From Caulobacteraceae bacterium PMMR1 (lineage in GTDB: Bacteria; Pseudomonadota; Alphaproteobacteria; Caulobacterales; Caulobacteraceae), in NCBI GenBank assembly GCA_000733915.1, contig JPOM01000001.1, positions 2,420,001-2,484,000 on the forward strand: a DNA stretch of 64,000 bases, written 5' to 3'. Position numbers and translations under genes: made by a program. The notes under the pieces were generated by a model. That model was not told where the DNA came from and did not search any database. It was given only the letters and a program-made list of their open reading frames with translations. Below are positions 18,855 to 31,144 of the stretch, piece by piece; the first letter of the stretch is position 1, and the number at the start of each line of letters is the position of its first letter.

Positions 18855-19439
18855 TCAGGCGACGCGGCGGCCGCCCTCGGCGACGAGGCGCAGGTGGCCG
18901 ACCCCCGAGCGGGGCGGCAGGGGCGCGGGCGCGATCTCCCGCACGGTCAGGACCGCGATCGGTCGGCGCATCAGGCGCGCGACGAAGGAGGTCGGCTGAT
19001 AGAGGCCCACGGTCCGGTCGACCTCGCCGGAGGGCCCGCTCAGCGGCGCAAGGGCGACCTCCAGCCCGATCTCGTCGCCCTCCGCAGAGAGGGCGGCGGC
19101 GCGGATCACCACCGGGCGGGCCTCGCGGCGGGCTTGACGCAGGGCCTCGCGGAAGCGGCTCCGGGACAGCCCCGACCACAGGTCCGCGGCGTCCTCTCCG
19201 ATCAGGCGGCGGCCGTGCAGGTCCTCCACCAGGGCGCCGGACAGGCGCACCCGCTCGACCCCGCCTTCCGCGCGCAGGACGAAGGCCTGGGGGATCACGG
19301 GGCCGAGCGCGGCGGGCGAGAAGTCGGCGCGGCGCGGGACGCGGCGTGCGCCCCTCGCCTGCGACCAGGCGGCGATCAGCCGTTCTGTGCTGAGATGGAA
19401 CACCAGGGCGGCCTCCGACCGGATCCGGAGGTCCGCCAA
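18855..19439 (-). CDS. PAS_5 (DUF1457-type) domain protein
   Basis: A 194-residue soluble protein of the alphaproteobacterial PAS_5 family. Signatures are [18 protein letters not shown] (family W..xRGgRxlPsRadxdP) and ALGPVIPQAFVL, then RVRLSGALVEDLHGRRLIGED and the strand-rich part ending VGLYQPTSF. Family members are single PAS domains of mostly unknown role, some linked to polysaccharide or motility control. It stands alone between uppP and an amidohydrolase gene. Confidence 0.78.
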   Translation of the reverse strand: MADLRIRSEAALVFHLSTERLIAAWSQARGARRVPRRADFSPAALGPVIPQAFVLRAEGGVERVRLSGALVEDLHGRRLIGEDAADLWSGLSRSRFREALRQARREARPVVIRAAALSAEGDEIGLEVALAPLSGPSGEVDRTVGLYQPTSFVARLMRRPIAVLTVREIAPAPLPPRSGVGHLRLVAEGGRRVA

Positions 19440-19455
19440 GCACGCTCTGGGCCAG

Positions 19456-19501
19456 CGCCGCCCAGACCAGCGTCGCCCAGACCAGCGTCGCCCGGGGCCA
19501 G
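19456..19501 (+). repeat. 15-bp tandem repeat, three copies
   Basis: The unit cg(c/t)cgcccagaccag occurs at 19456-19470 and 19471-19485, with a diverged third copy at 19486-19501. It fills the short gap between the PAS_5 gene start and the amidohydrolase stop. No function is evident. Confidence 0.7.
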
Positions 19502-19505
19502 CGGC

Positions 19506-21176
19506 TCAGAACCCGGGCGCCCGGAACACCGCCTGCCCGTCCACCAGCGTCAGCACCGCCTTCGCCTTGGGCAGCTCGGCCTCGGGCACGGTCATCAGGT
19601 CGCGGTCGAAGGCGGTCAGGTCGGCGCGCTTGCCGACCTCGATGGTCCCGAGCTCCGTCTCAGCAAAGCGCGCATAGGCCGCGGCGGACGTGAACAGCTT
19701 CAGGGCCTCTGCGCGGGACAGGCGCTGCTCGCGATGCCAGTCCGCGTTGGAGAAGCCCTTCAGGTCTTTGCGCGCCACCGCCGCATAGAACTCGATGGCG
19801 GGATCGCCCCGCTCCACCGGCGCGTCGGACCCGCCCGCCACCACCGCGCCCCGATCGCGCAGGCTCTTCCAGGGGTAGGCATAGGTCAGGCGGGCGGAGC
19901 CGAGGCGCGCGGGCACGAAGTGCAGGTCGGAGATGGCGTGGCTCGGCTGCATCGAGGCGATCACGCCCAGCTTGGCGAAGCGGGGCTGGTCCTCCCACGT
20001 CACGTTCTGGGCGTGCTCGATGCGCCAGCGGTCCGCAGGACCCGCGCCGGCGGCGGCGTAGAGGTCCAGCACTTCGCGCACGGCGCGGTCGCCGATGGCG
20101 TGGGTCGCGACCTGCAGTCCGGCGGCGCGGGCCTTGGCGTAGAGGGCCGCGAGCTGATCGGGCGGGGTCACCAGCAGGCCCGTGGAGCCCGGCGCGTCGC
20201 TGTAGGGCGCGAGCAGGGCGGCCCCGCGCGAGCCCAGGGCGCCGTCCGCAAACGCCTTGATGGCGCGCGTCGTGACCCGGCCGTCGGCGGTCTGGCGGGG
20301 ACCGTCCTTCAGCAGCGGTCCGGCGTCGTGCGCGATCACGGCGTCATAGACGCGGATCGGGACCGCGCCCTCGCGGTCCATGCGCTCCATGAGCGCCACC
20401 GCCGCCCAGGGCGTGCTCATGAAGTGCGCCCCGGTCCAGCCGTAGCGCGCCTCCACCTTGAAAGCCGCCTGCAGCCGGCGCCGCAGCCAGGTCTCGTCCG
20501 TGGCGGGGCGGAGCCGGTCGACCAAGCCCTTGGCGTTGTCGACGAAGAGGCCGGTGGGGCGGCCCTGCGCGTCGCGCTCGATGTGGCCGCCAGGCGGGTC
20601 GTGCGTGGTCGCGTCGACCTTGGCCGCCGCCAGCACTGCGCTGTTCACCACGACCGCGTGGCCGTCCGCCCGTTCCAGGAACACCCGCCGGCCCGGCGCG
20701 GCGGCGTCCAGGTCGGAGGCCTGCAGGAAGCGGTGCTCCGGCCAGCCGGTCTCGATCCAGCCCAGGCCGATCACCGGCTCGCCCGGCGGCAGGGCGGCGG
20801 CGTAGGCGCGCAGGCGCTCAGTCGCCTCGGCGGCGGACTTGGCGCCCTCCAGATTGAGCGTGAGCTCGCGCTCGCCGATCCCGTCCAGGTGCGCGTGGCT
20901 GTCGGTGAAGCCGGGAAACAGGGCCGCGCCGTGCAGGTCCAGCAACTCGGTCCGGGCCGTCCTCAGCCGGGCCGCCCCCGCGCGCGTCCCGACATAGGCG
21001 ATGCGGCCGTGCGAGATAGCGACGGCTTGCGCCTTGGGATGGGCGTCCACGCCGGTCCAGATCGGCCCGCCCCACAGGATCAGGTCGGCCGGTTCGGCCG
21101 CCGCCGCCCCCGCTCCCGCCAGGGTCGCCGCCAGCCCCGCCGCCAGCCCCGCCCTCGTCAATCTGCGCATCGCCAT
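19506..21176 (-). CDS. Exported amidohydrolase family 3 protein (YtcJ/NfdA-like)
   Basis: A 556-residue amidohydrolase with a signal peptide ([19 protein letters not shown] to AAAAEP), so probably periplasmic. Metal motifs are [30 protein letters not shown] and [11 protein letters not shown], in the order seen in the N-substituted formamide deformylase / YtcJ group. Substrate is unknown. ATG 21176 gives a clean signal peptide; an ATG at 21212 would put it out of place. Confidence 0.87.
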   Translation of the reverse strand: MAMRRLTRAGLAAGLAATLAGAGAAAAEPADLILWGGPIWTGVDAHPKAQAVAISHGRIAYVGTRAGAARLRTARTELLDLHGAALFPGFTDSHAHLDGIGERELTLNLEGAKSAAEATERLRAYAAALPPGEPVIGLGWIETGWPEHRFLQASDLDAAAPGRRVFLERADGHAVVVNSAVLAAAKVDATTHDPPGGHIERDAQGRPTGLFVDNAKGLVDRLRPATDETWLRRRLQAAFKVEARYGWTGAHFMSTPWAAVALMERMDREGAVPIRVYDAVIAHDAGPLLKDGPRQTADGRVTTRAIKAFADGALGSRGAALLAPYSDAPGSTGLLVTPPDQLAALYAKARAAGLQVATHAIGDRAVREVLDLYAAAGAGPADRWRIEHAQNVTWEDQPRFAKLGVIASMQPSHAISDLHFVPARLGSARLTYAYPWKSLRDRGAVVAGGSDAPVERGDPAIEFYAAVARKDLKGFSNADWHREQRLSRAEALKLFTSAAAYARFAETELGTIEVGKRADLTAFDRDLMTVPEAELPKAKAVLTLVDGQAVFRAPGF

Positions 21177-21361
21177 CCCTCCCGCCGAGCGTCTGGGCGG
21201 CATCACAATCACCCTGGCTCCCGCCTGTCACGCGCCCAGATCTCGACGGGGCGCTCGCGTCCCCCTTGCCGTGCGCCGCCCCGCCCGGGCAGTATGAACG
21301 TCGATCACAAGAGCACCGGCGAACGCCGCACCTTCGGCCGCATCACGAGGAAGCGCCCCCC

Positions 21362-22672
<1,311 letters not shown>

Positions 22673-22762
22673 GGGGTGCAAGGTTCCGGCGGCGCCGTTC
22701 GCGCGAACTTGCTCTGGGGCGCGCCGCCGCTAGGTTGACGGCCCTTCAACCGCCAGGGCCGC

Positions 22763-24370
<1,608 letters not shown>

Positions 24371-24388
24371 CGGCGGCGGGGGCGTCGC

Positions 24389-25206
24389 TCAGGCGGCGGC
24401 GCCTGCGACGAGGCGGTCGAGCAGGGCGAAGTCCAGGCTCGGTGCGGCGGCCAGGTTCGCGGGGCGGCGCGCAGGCCCTCGCGGGCGTCGCGGAGCGCGC
24501 GAGCGGAGGCCGTCTCCACGGCGACCAGGGCGGGGTGCTCGCGGGCGGCATGGGCCACCGCGGCGGCGACAGGCAGGCGCGCGGGCTCGGCCAGCGGACC
24601 CCCGAGGGCGGCGGCGACGCCGGTCAGGTCCGCCACGACCCGGGCGGGGTCGCGCACCAGAGCCGTCCCCCGGACCCCCAGGGTCTGCAGCGCCGTGAAC
24701 AGGCCCTCCGCCCCAGGGCGCGGATCAAAGGGGCAGAGCGGGACCTCGACCCGGTCGCAGGGGAAGCGCCGCGCCAGCGCCAGAGGGGCCTCGCCGACCA
24801 GGGCGTGCACGCCGGTCCCGCGCACGACACCGTCGGCCTTCAGCGCCTCCAGCGCCGCCCAGCGCGCCTCGCCGGCCCCGCCGCTGAGGGCCGAGGCGCG
24901 CAGCACCGCGCCGTCGAGTCGATCCCCGAGTGCGGCTCGCGCGTCTTGGACCATGCCCGCCAGCACGTCCGGCGCCAGCGCGCCCACCCTCAGCACCACG
25001 GCCGGGCCGTCGCGCTCCGGCAGGGTCTGGGCGAGAGCCGCCGCCAGGCTCAAGGGCGCGGTCACCTCGACCGCCTGAGCCTCCGCGGCCAAAGCCAGCA
25101 GGGCGAAAAGCTCGCCCTCGCCCAATTCGGCGGGGAGCGCCAGCGCAAAGCGCGGCGCCTTTGCCGGGGCGAAGTTGTCGAGGGGGCGGGGCGCAGGCGT
25201 CGTCAC
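24389..25206 (-). pseudogene. Aldo/keto reductase-like protein, frame broken once
   Basis: A TIM-barrel-like protein of ~272 residues after repair. The middle part (DGAVLRASALSGGAGEARW, ALEALKADGVVRGTGVH, DRVEVPLCPFDPRP) has the spacing of aldo/keto reductases, but the usual catalytic Asp-Tyr-Lys-His set is not convincing, so function is open. The frame runs to 'EGLRAAP' and then loses sense. Adding one base to the four-G run at 24471-24474 restores ANLAAAPSLDFALLDRLVAG and a stop at 24389. GTG 25206 is the best start I see. It converges with mccB. Confidence 0.6.
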
Positions 25207-25308
25207 GCCCTTTAGGAGGGGACTCCCACATGAACCGGCAATGAGGCGTCTTGCCCCTGTGCGCAGCCGCGGCTTAGAGCGAACCCGCCATCCCAAGGAC
25301 GCCCGCCC

Positions 25309-26307
25309 ATGACCGCCGCCGCCCCGCCTTGCGCAACCCCCCGCCATGACTGGACCCGCGCAGAGGTGGAGGCCCTGTTCGACCTGCCCTTGCCGGAGCT
25401 GGTGTTCCGGGCTGCGACCGTTCACCGCGCCGTCTTCGATCCCACGGAGATCCAGCTTTCCCAGCTCTTGTCGGTGAAGACGGGCGGCTGCGCGGAGGAC
25501 TGCGGCTACTGCAGCCAGTCGGCGCACTTCGAGACGGGGCTGAAGGCGACCCGCCTGTTGGACGCCGAGGCGGTGATCGCCACGGCCGCCGAGGCCAAGG
25601 CGGGCGGCGCGCAGCGCTTCTGCATGGGCGCGGCCTGGCGGGAGCTGAAGGACCGCGACGTGCCCAAGCTCGCGGCCATGATCTCCGGGGTGAAGGCGCT
25701 GGGGCTGGAGACCTGCGCGACGCTGGGCATGCTGACCGCGGAGCAGGCGCGGGCGCTGAAGGCCGCGGGCCTGGACTACTACAACCACAACCTGGACACC
25801 GCGCCGGAGGACTACGCGCGCATCGTCTCCACCCGGACGTATCAGGACCGGCTGGACACGCTGGAGCACGTGCGCGAGGCTGGCATGGCGGTCTGCTGCG
25901 GCGGGATCGTCGGCATGGGGGAGAGCCGCTCGCACCGCGCGGGCCTGCTGCAGGCGCTCGCCAACCTGCCGCGGCATCCAGAGTCGGTGCCGATCAACGC
26001 TCTGGTGCCGATCGCCGGAACGCCGCTCGCCGGCGCGGCCCCGGTCGATGCGCTGGAGTTTGTGCGCACCATCGCCGTCGCGCGCCTCCTCTGCCCACAG
26101 TCGGTGGTGCGCATCGCCGCCGGCCGCGAGGGCATGAGCCGCGAAACCCAGGCGCTGTGCTTCCTGGCTGGGGCGAACTCGATCTTCGTCGGCGGCCGGC
26201 TGCTCACCACGCCCCTGCCGGGCGAGGACGCGGACCGGGCGCTGCTGGACGACCTCGGCCTGAAGCCCATGACCGCGCGGGAGCCGGCGGCGGCCGCGGC
26301 GGCCTGA
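25309..26307 (+). CDS. bioB: Biotin synthase BioB
   Basis: A radical-SAM enzyme inserting sulfur into dethiobiotin. The 332-residue protein has the [4Fe-4S] motif CAEDCGYC (C61, C65, C68), [18 protein letters not shown] and the late [10 protein letters not shown] arginine that binds the [2Fe-2S] cluster. The start is ATG 25309. The HAD hydrolase gene overlaps its stop codon (TGATG), implying translational coupling. Other bio genes are absent from the window. Proximity to the biotin-dependent MCC beta gene is suggestive only. Confidence 0.95.
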   Translation: MTAAAPPCATPRHDWTRAEVEALFDLPLPELVFRAATVHRAVFDPTEIQLSQLLSVKTGGCAEDCGYCSQSAHFETGLKATRLLDAEAVIATAAEAKAGGAQRFCMGAAWRELKDRDVPKLAAMISGVKALGLETCATLGMLTAEQARALKAAGLDYYNHNLDTAPEDYARIVSTRTYQDRLDTLEHVREAGMAVCCGGIVGMGESRSHRAGLLQALANLPRHPESVPINALVPIAGTPLAGAAPVDALEFVRTIAVARLLCPQSVVRIAAGREGMSRETQALCFLAGANSIFVGGRLLTTPLPGEDADRALLDDLGLKPMTAREPAAAAAA

Positions 26308-27017
26308 TGCCCATCCGCGTGATCGGCCTGGACGCCGACGACACCTTGTGGCGCACGAACATCCACTTCGAGCTGACGGAGGCGCGCTTCGCCGAGCTGC
26401 TCGCGCCCTATGCGCCGCCGCAGGTCTTGCGCGACCGGCTGCGCGAGACCGAAATCCGCAACCTGCGGCTCTACGGCTATGGGGCGAAGGGCTTTACCCT
26501 TTCCATGATCGAGACGGCTCTGGGGGCGACCGGGGGCCAGGTCCCCGGCGCGGTGGTGGGCGAGATCCTGGCCCAGGGCCGGGCGCTGCTGGAGACCCCC
26601 GTCGAGCCTCTACCTGGGGTCCGTGACACCCTCGAAGCGCTTGCGCGCGACCGGCGGCTGGTGCTGATCACCAAGGGCGACCTGCTGCATCAGGAGCAGA
26701 AGCTGGCCGCGTCCGGCCTGGGCGAGCTGTTCTCGGCGGTGGAGATCGTCAGCGACAAGACCGAGGCGACCTACGCCCGCATCCTGGGCGCGATGGAGGT
26801 CGAGCCCGACGCTTTCCTGATGGTCGGCGACAGCCTGCGCTCCGACGTCCTGCCCGCGCTGAAGCTCGGAGCCTTCGCCGCCCACGTGCCGCACGACTGG
26901 GCCTGGGCGCACGAGCACGCCGAGGTCCCGATCGATCACCCCCGCTACCTTCGGCTGGACGCCCTGACCGAGCTGCCCGAGCGCCTCGCACGGCTCCAGG
27001 CCGAGGCGGCGGCCTAA
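26307..27017 (+). CDS. HAD superfamily hydrolase
   Basis: A 236-residue haloacid-dehalogenase-fold phosphatase. Motif I is GLDADDTLW (nucleophile Asp), motif II LITKGD, motif III lysine in SDKTEATY, motif IV MVGDSLRSD. The cap is helical (C1 type). The ATG overlaps the bioB TGA by one base, so it is co-translated with biotin synthase. No substrate can be read from the sequence. Confidence 0.9.
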   Translation: MPIRVIGLDADDTLWRTNIHFELTEARFAELLAPYAPPQVLRDRLRETEIRNLRLYGYGAKGFTLSMIETALGATGGQVPGAVVGEILAQGRALLETPVEPLPGVRDTLEALARDRRLVLITKGDLLHQEQKLAASGLGELFSAVEIVSDKTEATYARILGAMEVEPDAFLMVGDSLRSDVLPALKLGAFAAHVPHDWAWAHEHAEVPIDHPRYLRLDALTELPERLARLQAEAAA

Positions 27018-27024
27018 GCGCCGC

Positions 27025-27225
27025 TCAGACGCCCCGCCCGTCCTCGCGCGGGTCGGGTCCCACATAGACGAGGTCCACGACCTCGGCGTCCAGCACCTGC
27101 TTGCCGGCCTCCTCGAAGTTCACCGTCACGCGACGGCCGTCGACCGACTGCACCTGGCCGAGCCCCCAGTCGGGGCGGGCGGGATGGCGCACGAGCACGC
27201 CGGGTTCGATGAAGGCGTCCAGCAT
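27025..27225 (-). CDS. DUF3553 small protein
   Basis: A 66-residue protein: FIEPGVLVRHPARPDWGLGQ, VQSVDGRRVTVNFEEAGKQV and a short acidic tail. The HPxxPDWGxGQVQS and VTVNFEEAGK motifs are those of DUF3553, a small SH3-like beta-barrel family common in alphaproteobacteria. Function is unknown. It is divergent from chpT (95 bases) and convergent with the HAD gene. Confidence 0.85.
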   Translation of the reverse strand: MLDAFIEPGVLVRHPARPDWGLGQVQSVDGRRVTVNFEEAGKQVLDAEVVDLVYVGPDPREDGRGV

Positions 27226-27320
27226 CGTCCCGTCCCTACGCCCCCGCGACCGGCGCGTCAGGCCTTTTGCGCGGGGCGAGATCGCGTCACCCTGGCCGCC
27301 TGCCGATTCGGGAGCTCCCC

Positions 27321-28013
27321 ATGATCCCCGCGACCGCCGAGACGCTTGCCGAGACGCCCGCCGAACCCGAGCGCCAGGCCGCCCAGGTGAGCGCGCCGGA
27401 CCTTGCGGCCTCGCTGGCGGCGCGGCTCTGCCACGACCTGATCAGCCCGGCGAGCGCCATCACCTCGGGCCTGGACCTCCTGGACGACCCTTCGGCGGAC
27501 CTGCGCGAAGAGGCGATGGGCCTGATCGCCGGCTCCGCCAGGAAGCTGGTCGCGCTCCTGGCCTTCTGCCGGGCCGCGTTCGGCGCCTCCGCCGCGGCGG
27601 AGAGCTTCGACGCCGGAGAGCTGGAGCGCCTGACCCGCGGCGTGTTCGAGCACGTCCGCCCCGAGCTCGACTGGGCGGTGGAGCCCGCGACCCTCGACAA
27701 GACCTCCGCCCGCACGCTGCTGAACCTGGCCCAGCTCGGCGCCGGCGCCCTGCCCAGCGGCGGCGTGGCGCGGGTGAGCGCGCGGACCCGGCTTGAGGGC
27801 GGCTGCGAGATCACGGTGGAGGCCCGAGGCGCGCGCCCGCGCGTCCGCCCCGAGGTGCTCACGGGCCTGCGCGGCGAAACCCTGGCGGAGGGACTGCACG
27901 GCCCCTGGGTCCAGGCCTTCTATGTGCACGCGCTCCTGGCCCAGGCGGGAGGCGCGGTCGCCGCCGAGGTCAGCGACGAGATCATCGCCTTCCGAGCCCG
28001 CACCGCCCCCTGA
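27321..28013 (+). CDS. chpT: Histidine phosphotransferase ChpT
   Basis: ChpT relays phosphate from the hybrid kinase CckA to CtrA and CpdR in the Caulobacter cell-cycle circuit. This 230-residue homologue has the DHp helix LAARLCHDLISPASAITSGL with H38 as phospho-acceptor, a second helix ending LVALLAFCRAAFG, and a degenerate ATPase-like domain. ATG 27321 follows 'gggag' by 6 bases. An Ala/Glu-rich ~20-residue N-terminus precedes the DHp helix. A chemotaxis-type gene set follows after 109 bases on the same strand. Confidence 0.9.
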   Translation: MIPATAETLAETPAEPERQAAQVSAPDLAASLAARLCHDLISPASAITSGLDLLDDPSADLREEAMGLIAGSARKLVALLAFCRAAFGASAAAESFDAGELERLTRGVFEHVRPELDWAVEPATLDKTSARTLLNLAQLGAGALPSGGVARVSARTRLEGGCEITVEARGARPRVRPEVLTGLRGETLAEGLHGPWVQAFYVHALLAQAGGAVAAEVSDEIIAFRARTAP

Positions 28014-28122
28014 GCAGGGGCGCTCAGCGCTCACCGCCGGCCCTCACGTGTCTTTAACGGGGCGCAGGTAGGGTCTGATCGTCCGGCGCGCGAATCGACG
28101 CTCGCCCTCGTTCCGGCGGTCC

Positions 28123-28608
28123 ATGACGGCGCAACGCTCATTCCCGACCTCCACGCGAACCGGCCAGCTGACGGCGGGACTGGACGCGCACGTGCGGTCC
28201 AAGGGCGTGGAGGCGGGCAAGCGGCTGGAGCTGCTGATCGACGCCGAGCCGGTCGGGGTCTCCCCCGACTTGGCGGCGGGCGTGCGGCGCGCCCTGCTCG
28301 CCCTCATCGACGACATCTGCGCCTCCGGCGTGGAGAGCGACACCGAGCGCCGCTTGGCCGGCAAGCCGGTCACGGCGGTCCTGAAGCTCGTGGTCAAGCG
28401 GGATGCGGACGGCCTGACCGTGGAGCTGTCCGACGACGGCCGCGGCGAGGACGTCTCGCCCGGCAGGCGCACGCTCGCCCCGGGCCTGGCCGCCGCCGCC
28501 CGGGAGGCCCGCGCGTTCCACGGCGCCTTGACGGTGGATCGCCGGGCCGGCGCCGGATCGACCTTCCGCCTCGCCCTGCCGCTCACGGAGGCCGCGGCCG
28601 CCGCATGA
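28123..28608 (+). CDS. Stand-alone CheA-like ATPase-domain protein
   Basis: A 161-residue protein that looks like the P4 (ATP-binding) domain of CheA alone. A ~55-residue basic N-terminus leads to ALLALIDDICASGVESDTER then RLAGKP, aligning with CheA 'LLRNAVDHGIE..R.xxGKP'. ELSDDGRGED is the G1 box and GAGSTFRLALPL the terminal strand. The N-box asparagine appears to be Asp. There is no His phosphotransfer, dimerisation or CheW-like domain. Its ATG-TGA overlaps the receiver gene by 4 bases, so they are made together. Function is unknown. Confidence 0.7.
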   Translation: MTAQRSFPTSTRTGQLTAGLDAHVRSKGVEAGKRLELLIDAEPVGVSPDLAAGVRRALLALIDDICASGVESDTERRLAGKPVTAVLKLVVKRDADGLTVELSDDGRGEDVSPGRRTLAPGLAAAAREARAFHGALTVDRRAGAGSTFRLALPLTEAAAAA

Positions 28609-28991
28609 GCTACCTCTCGCCCGTCCCGCGCACCTGTCTGGTGGTCGACGACAGCCGCGTCGTGCGCAAGGTCGCGACCCGCATCCTCGAGCAGCTTCAC
28701 TTCGAGGCCGCCGAGGCCTGCGACGGCCTGGAGGCGCTCGCCTACTGCCGGGCCCTGATGCCCGAGGCGATCCTGCTCGACTGGACCATGCCCGGGATGG
28801 ACGGGCTGGAATTCCTGAAGCGCCTCAGGCGCGAGCCCGGCGGCGACAAGCCCGTCGTGATCTTCTGCACCGTGGAGAACGAGCCGCAGCGGATCGCTCA
28901 GGCCCTGGAGCACGGCGCCGACGAGTACATCATGAAGCCCTTCGACGGCGACATCCTGGAGTCCAAGTTCGCAGAGGCCGGACTGCTGTGA
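28605..28991 (+). CDS. CheY-like single-domain response regulator
   Basis: A 128-residue receiver with no output domain. It has VVDDSR acidic residues, phospho-acceptor D59 in LLDWTMPGMDG, T in FCTVENE and K in MKPFDGD. Overlaps of 4 bases at both ends (ATGA upstream, GTGA downstream) place it in one translation unit with the CheA-like and CheR-like genes. Alphaproteobacterial CheY-like proteins of this kind act in motility or as phosphate sinks; which applies is not visible. Confidence 0.92.
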   Translation: MSYLSPVPRTCLVVDDSRVVRKVATRILEQLHFEAAEACDGLEALAYCRALMPEAILLDWTMPGMDGLEFLKRLRREPGGDKPVVIFCTVENEPQRIAQALEHGADEYIMKPFDGDILESKFAEAGLL

Positions 28992-29788
28992 GGCCGGTCG
29001 ACGTCGATTTCATCCGCGCCATCGCGCAGCGCCGCGCCGGCCTCGCCATGGAGGGCGACCGCCTCTACTTCGTCGAGAGCCGGCTCACCCCCATCGCGCG
29101 CAGGGAAGGGGCGGCGACCGTCCGCGCCCTGGTGGACACGATGCGGGCCGCGCCCGAGGAGCGGCTGGAGATCGCCGTCACCGAGGCGCTCGCCGCGGGC
29201 GACAGCCAGTTCTTCCGGGACCGGACCGTCTTCGCGCGCCTGCGCGACTGGCTGGAGCAGGGCGCGGCGGACCAGCCGCTGCGCGTGCTCTGTGTCGGGT
29301 GCGGCGCGGGTCAGGAGGCCTATTCCATCGCCCTGACCGCCGATCGCGACGAGGTCGAGGTGGTCGGGCTCGATCTTTGCAGCGACCTGATCGAGAAGGC
29401 GCGCTCGGGCCTTTACACGCAGTTCGAGGTGCAGCGCGGCCTGCCGATCCGCAGCCTGCTCGCCCATTTCGAGAAGCAGGACGAGGCCTGGCGGGTGTCG
29501 CCGCGCCTGCGCCAGCGGGTCCGCTTCGAGCGGGCCAATCTGGTGGAGGGCCTGATCGACGTCGGCCGCTTCGACCTGGTCCTTTGCCGCTATGTGCTGC
29601 CGGCCCTGACGGAGGGCGCGCGGCATGTGGCGGTCCAGGCCCTGTCCGCCCGGCTCGCCCCCGCCGGCCAGCTGGTGCTCAGCCCCGGCGAGACCGCAGA
29701 GATCCCGGGCCTTCACATCGTGGACGAGGCGATGGGTTGGCACGCCGCCGGCCGCAGCGCCAAGACCGGAGCCGCCGCCGCGGCTTGA
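28988..29788 (+). CDS. cheR: CheR-like protein-glutamate methyltransferase
   Basis: A 266-residue SAM methyltransferase of the CheR type. An N-terminal helical domain (FIRAIAQRRAGLAMEGDR) is followed by DSQFFRDRTVF, the SAM motif CVGCGAGQEAYSIAL, and FDLVLCRYVLPALTE, where canonical CheR has FDxIxCRNVLIYF. GTG 28988 overlaps the receiver stop. The last ~15 residues are Ala/Lys-rich. The altered CRNV motif suggests a divergent subfamily; the substrate may not be a standard chemoreceptor. Confidence 0.85.
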   Translation: MRPVDVDFIRAIAQRRAGLAMEGDRLYFVESRLTPIARREGAATVRALVDTMRAAPEERLEIAVTEALAAGDSQFFRDRTVFARLRDWLEQGAADQPLRVLCVGCGAGQEAYSIALTADRDEVEVVGLDLCSDLIEKARSGLYTQFEVQRGLPIRSLLAHFEKQDEAWRVSPRLRQRVRFERANLVEGLIDVGRFDLVLCRYVLPALTEGARHVAVQALSARLAPAGQLVLSPGETAEIPGLHIVDEAMGWHAAGRSAKTGAAAAA

Positions 29789-29846
29789 CCTGAAAGGTCC
29801 CGCTCGCCACCGTGCGCCCCTTCGTGAGAGCACAAGGAGGCGCCCC

Positions 29847-30611
29847 GTGACCCTGTTCGACCTGACCGGCAAAGTCGCCGTGATCACCGGATCCTCGCGG
29901 GGGATCGGGCGCGCGATCGCGGGGCGCTTCGCCGAGCATGGGGCGAAGGTGGTCATCTCCTCCCGCAAGGCCGAGCCCTGCCGCAAGGCGGCGGACGCGA
30001 TCAACGCCGAGCATCCGGGCGCGGCCATCGCGGTCCCGGCCAACATCTCCTCGAAGGACGACCTGCAGAATCTGGTCGACGAGACGATGAAGGCGTTCGG
30101 CAGGATCGACATCTGCGTCTGCAACGCGGCGTCCAATCCCTATTACGGCCCGCTGGCCGGGATCAGCGACGATCAGTTTCGCAAGATCCTGGACAACAAT
30201 ATCCTCTCGAACCACTGGCTCATCCAGATGTGCGCGCCGCAGATGATCGAGCGCAAGGACGGCGCGGTGATCATCGTGTCGTCCATCGGGGGGTTGCGCG
30301 GGAACGCCATCATCGGCGCCTACAACATCTCAAAGGCCGCGGACTTCCAGCTGGCCCGCAATCTCGCGGCCGAGTTCGGGCCGCACAACGTGCGCGTGAA
30401 CTGCATCGCCCCGGGCCTGATCAAGACCGACTTCGCGCGCGCGCTCTGGGAGGACCCGGAGACGCTGAAGCGCTCTACCGCGGGCACGCCGCTGCGCCGC
30501 ATCGGGGAGCCGGACGAGATCGCGGGCGCGGCGGTCTTCCTGGCGTCCAAGGCGGGGAGCTTCGTGACGGGCCAGGCCATCGTGGTGGACGGGGGCGCGA
30601 CCATCGCCTGA
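29847..30611 (+). CDS. Short-chain dehydrogenase/reductase
   Basis: A 254-residue classical SDR. It shows TGSSRGIGRAIA (cofactor motif), CNAASNP (NNAG-type), catalytic S in VSSIGG, and YNISK with catalytic Tyr and Lys. The C-terminus GSFVTGQAIVVDGGATIA is typical of acyl or 3-ketoacyl-type SDRs. GTG 29847 is chosen because 'aaggagg' lies 6 bases upstream and homology begins immediately. Substrate not determinable. Confidence 0.9.
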   Translation: MTLFDLTGKVAVITGSSRGIGRAIAGRFAEHGAKVVISSRKAEPCRKAADAINAEHPGAAIAVPANISSKDDLQNLVDETMKAFGRIDICVCNAASNPYYGPLAGISDDQFRKILDNNILSNHWLIQMCAPQMIERKDGAVIIVSSIGGLRGNAIIGAYNISKAADFQLARNLAAEFGPHNVRVNCIAPGLIKTDFARALWEDPETLKRSTAGTPLRRIGEPDEIAGAAVFLASKAGSFVTGQAIVVDGGATIA

Positions 30612-30719
30612 GGGCTGAAGGCGCGATCCGCGTTGACCGGACCCCACGCGAGGCGTAAGCGCGCCGGCTCCCTCGCGGCCGCCGTTCGAACCGCCGGCCG
30701 AGGCTGAAGGTTCGAAGCG

Positions 30720-31142
30720 ATGAAGCACTCTACCCACAAGGGCGGCGGCCGGGGCGGTCGCGGCGGGGCTCCTGAGGCGGGCCCGACCCAGCGCCAGCTC
30801 CGCGCCGGCGAACTGGTGCGCCATGCCCTGGCCGAGGTCCTGCGCGAGGAGGACATCGCCGACGAGGCCATGGCGGGCGTCTCGGTGACGGTGACCGAGG
30901 TGCGCCTGAGCCCGGACCTGCGCCACGCGGTGTGCTTCGTGGAGCCGCTGGGCGGCGGGCACGCCCTGGAGGTCGTGGCGGCCCTGAACCGGCACGCGCG
31001 GTTCCTGCGCGGGCGGCTCGGCCACGCCATCGACCTGCGCTTCACGCCGGACCTGAAGTTCGTCCACGACGAGAGCTTCGAGCGCGCCGCCGAGATGGAG
31101 GCCCTGTTCGCGCGCGTGCGGGTGCAGGGCGACGAGACCTGA
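30720..31142 (+). CDS. rbfA: Ribosome-binding factor A
   Basis: A 140-residue 30S maturation factor. After a Gly-rich N-terminus (~20 residues), the KH-like fold runs from [19 protein letters not shown] through [19 protein letters not shown] to [18 protein letters not shown], as in RbfA. It heads the rbfA-truB-rpsO-pnp series; truB starts 2 bases after its stop. Confidence 0.93.
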   Translation: MKHSTHKGGGRGGRGGAPEAGPTQRQLRAGELVRHALAEVLREEDIADEAMAGVSVTVTEVRLSPDLRHAVCFVEPLGGGHALEVVAALNRHARFLRGRLGHAIDLRFTPDLKFVHDESFERAAEMEALFARVRVQGDET

Positions 31143-31144
31143 GC

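Noticed and set aside
25213-25244. A good ribosome-binding site and ATG at 25230 on the plus strand
   Set aside because: The frame stops after four codons (ATGAACCGGCAATGA); no leader-peptide logic is visible before bioB.
25231-25308. Riboswitch or BirA-type operator in front of bioB
   Set aside because: The 78-base region shows neither a recognisable structured motif nor a biotin-operator-like dyad.
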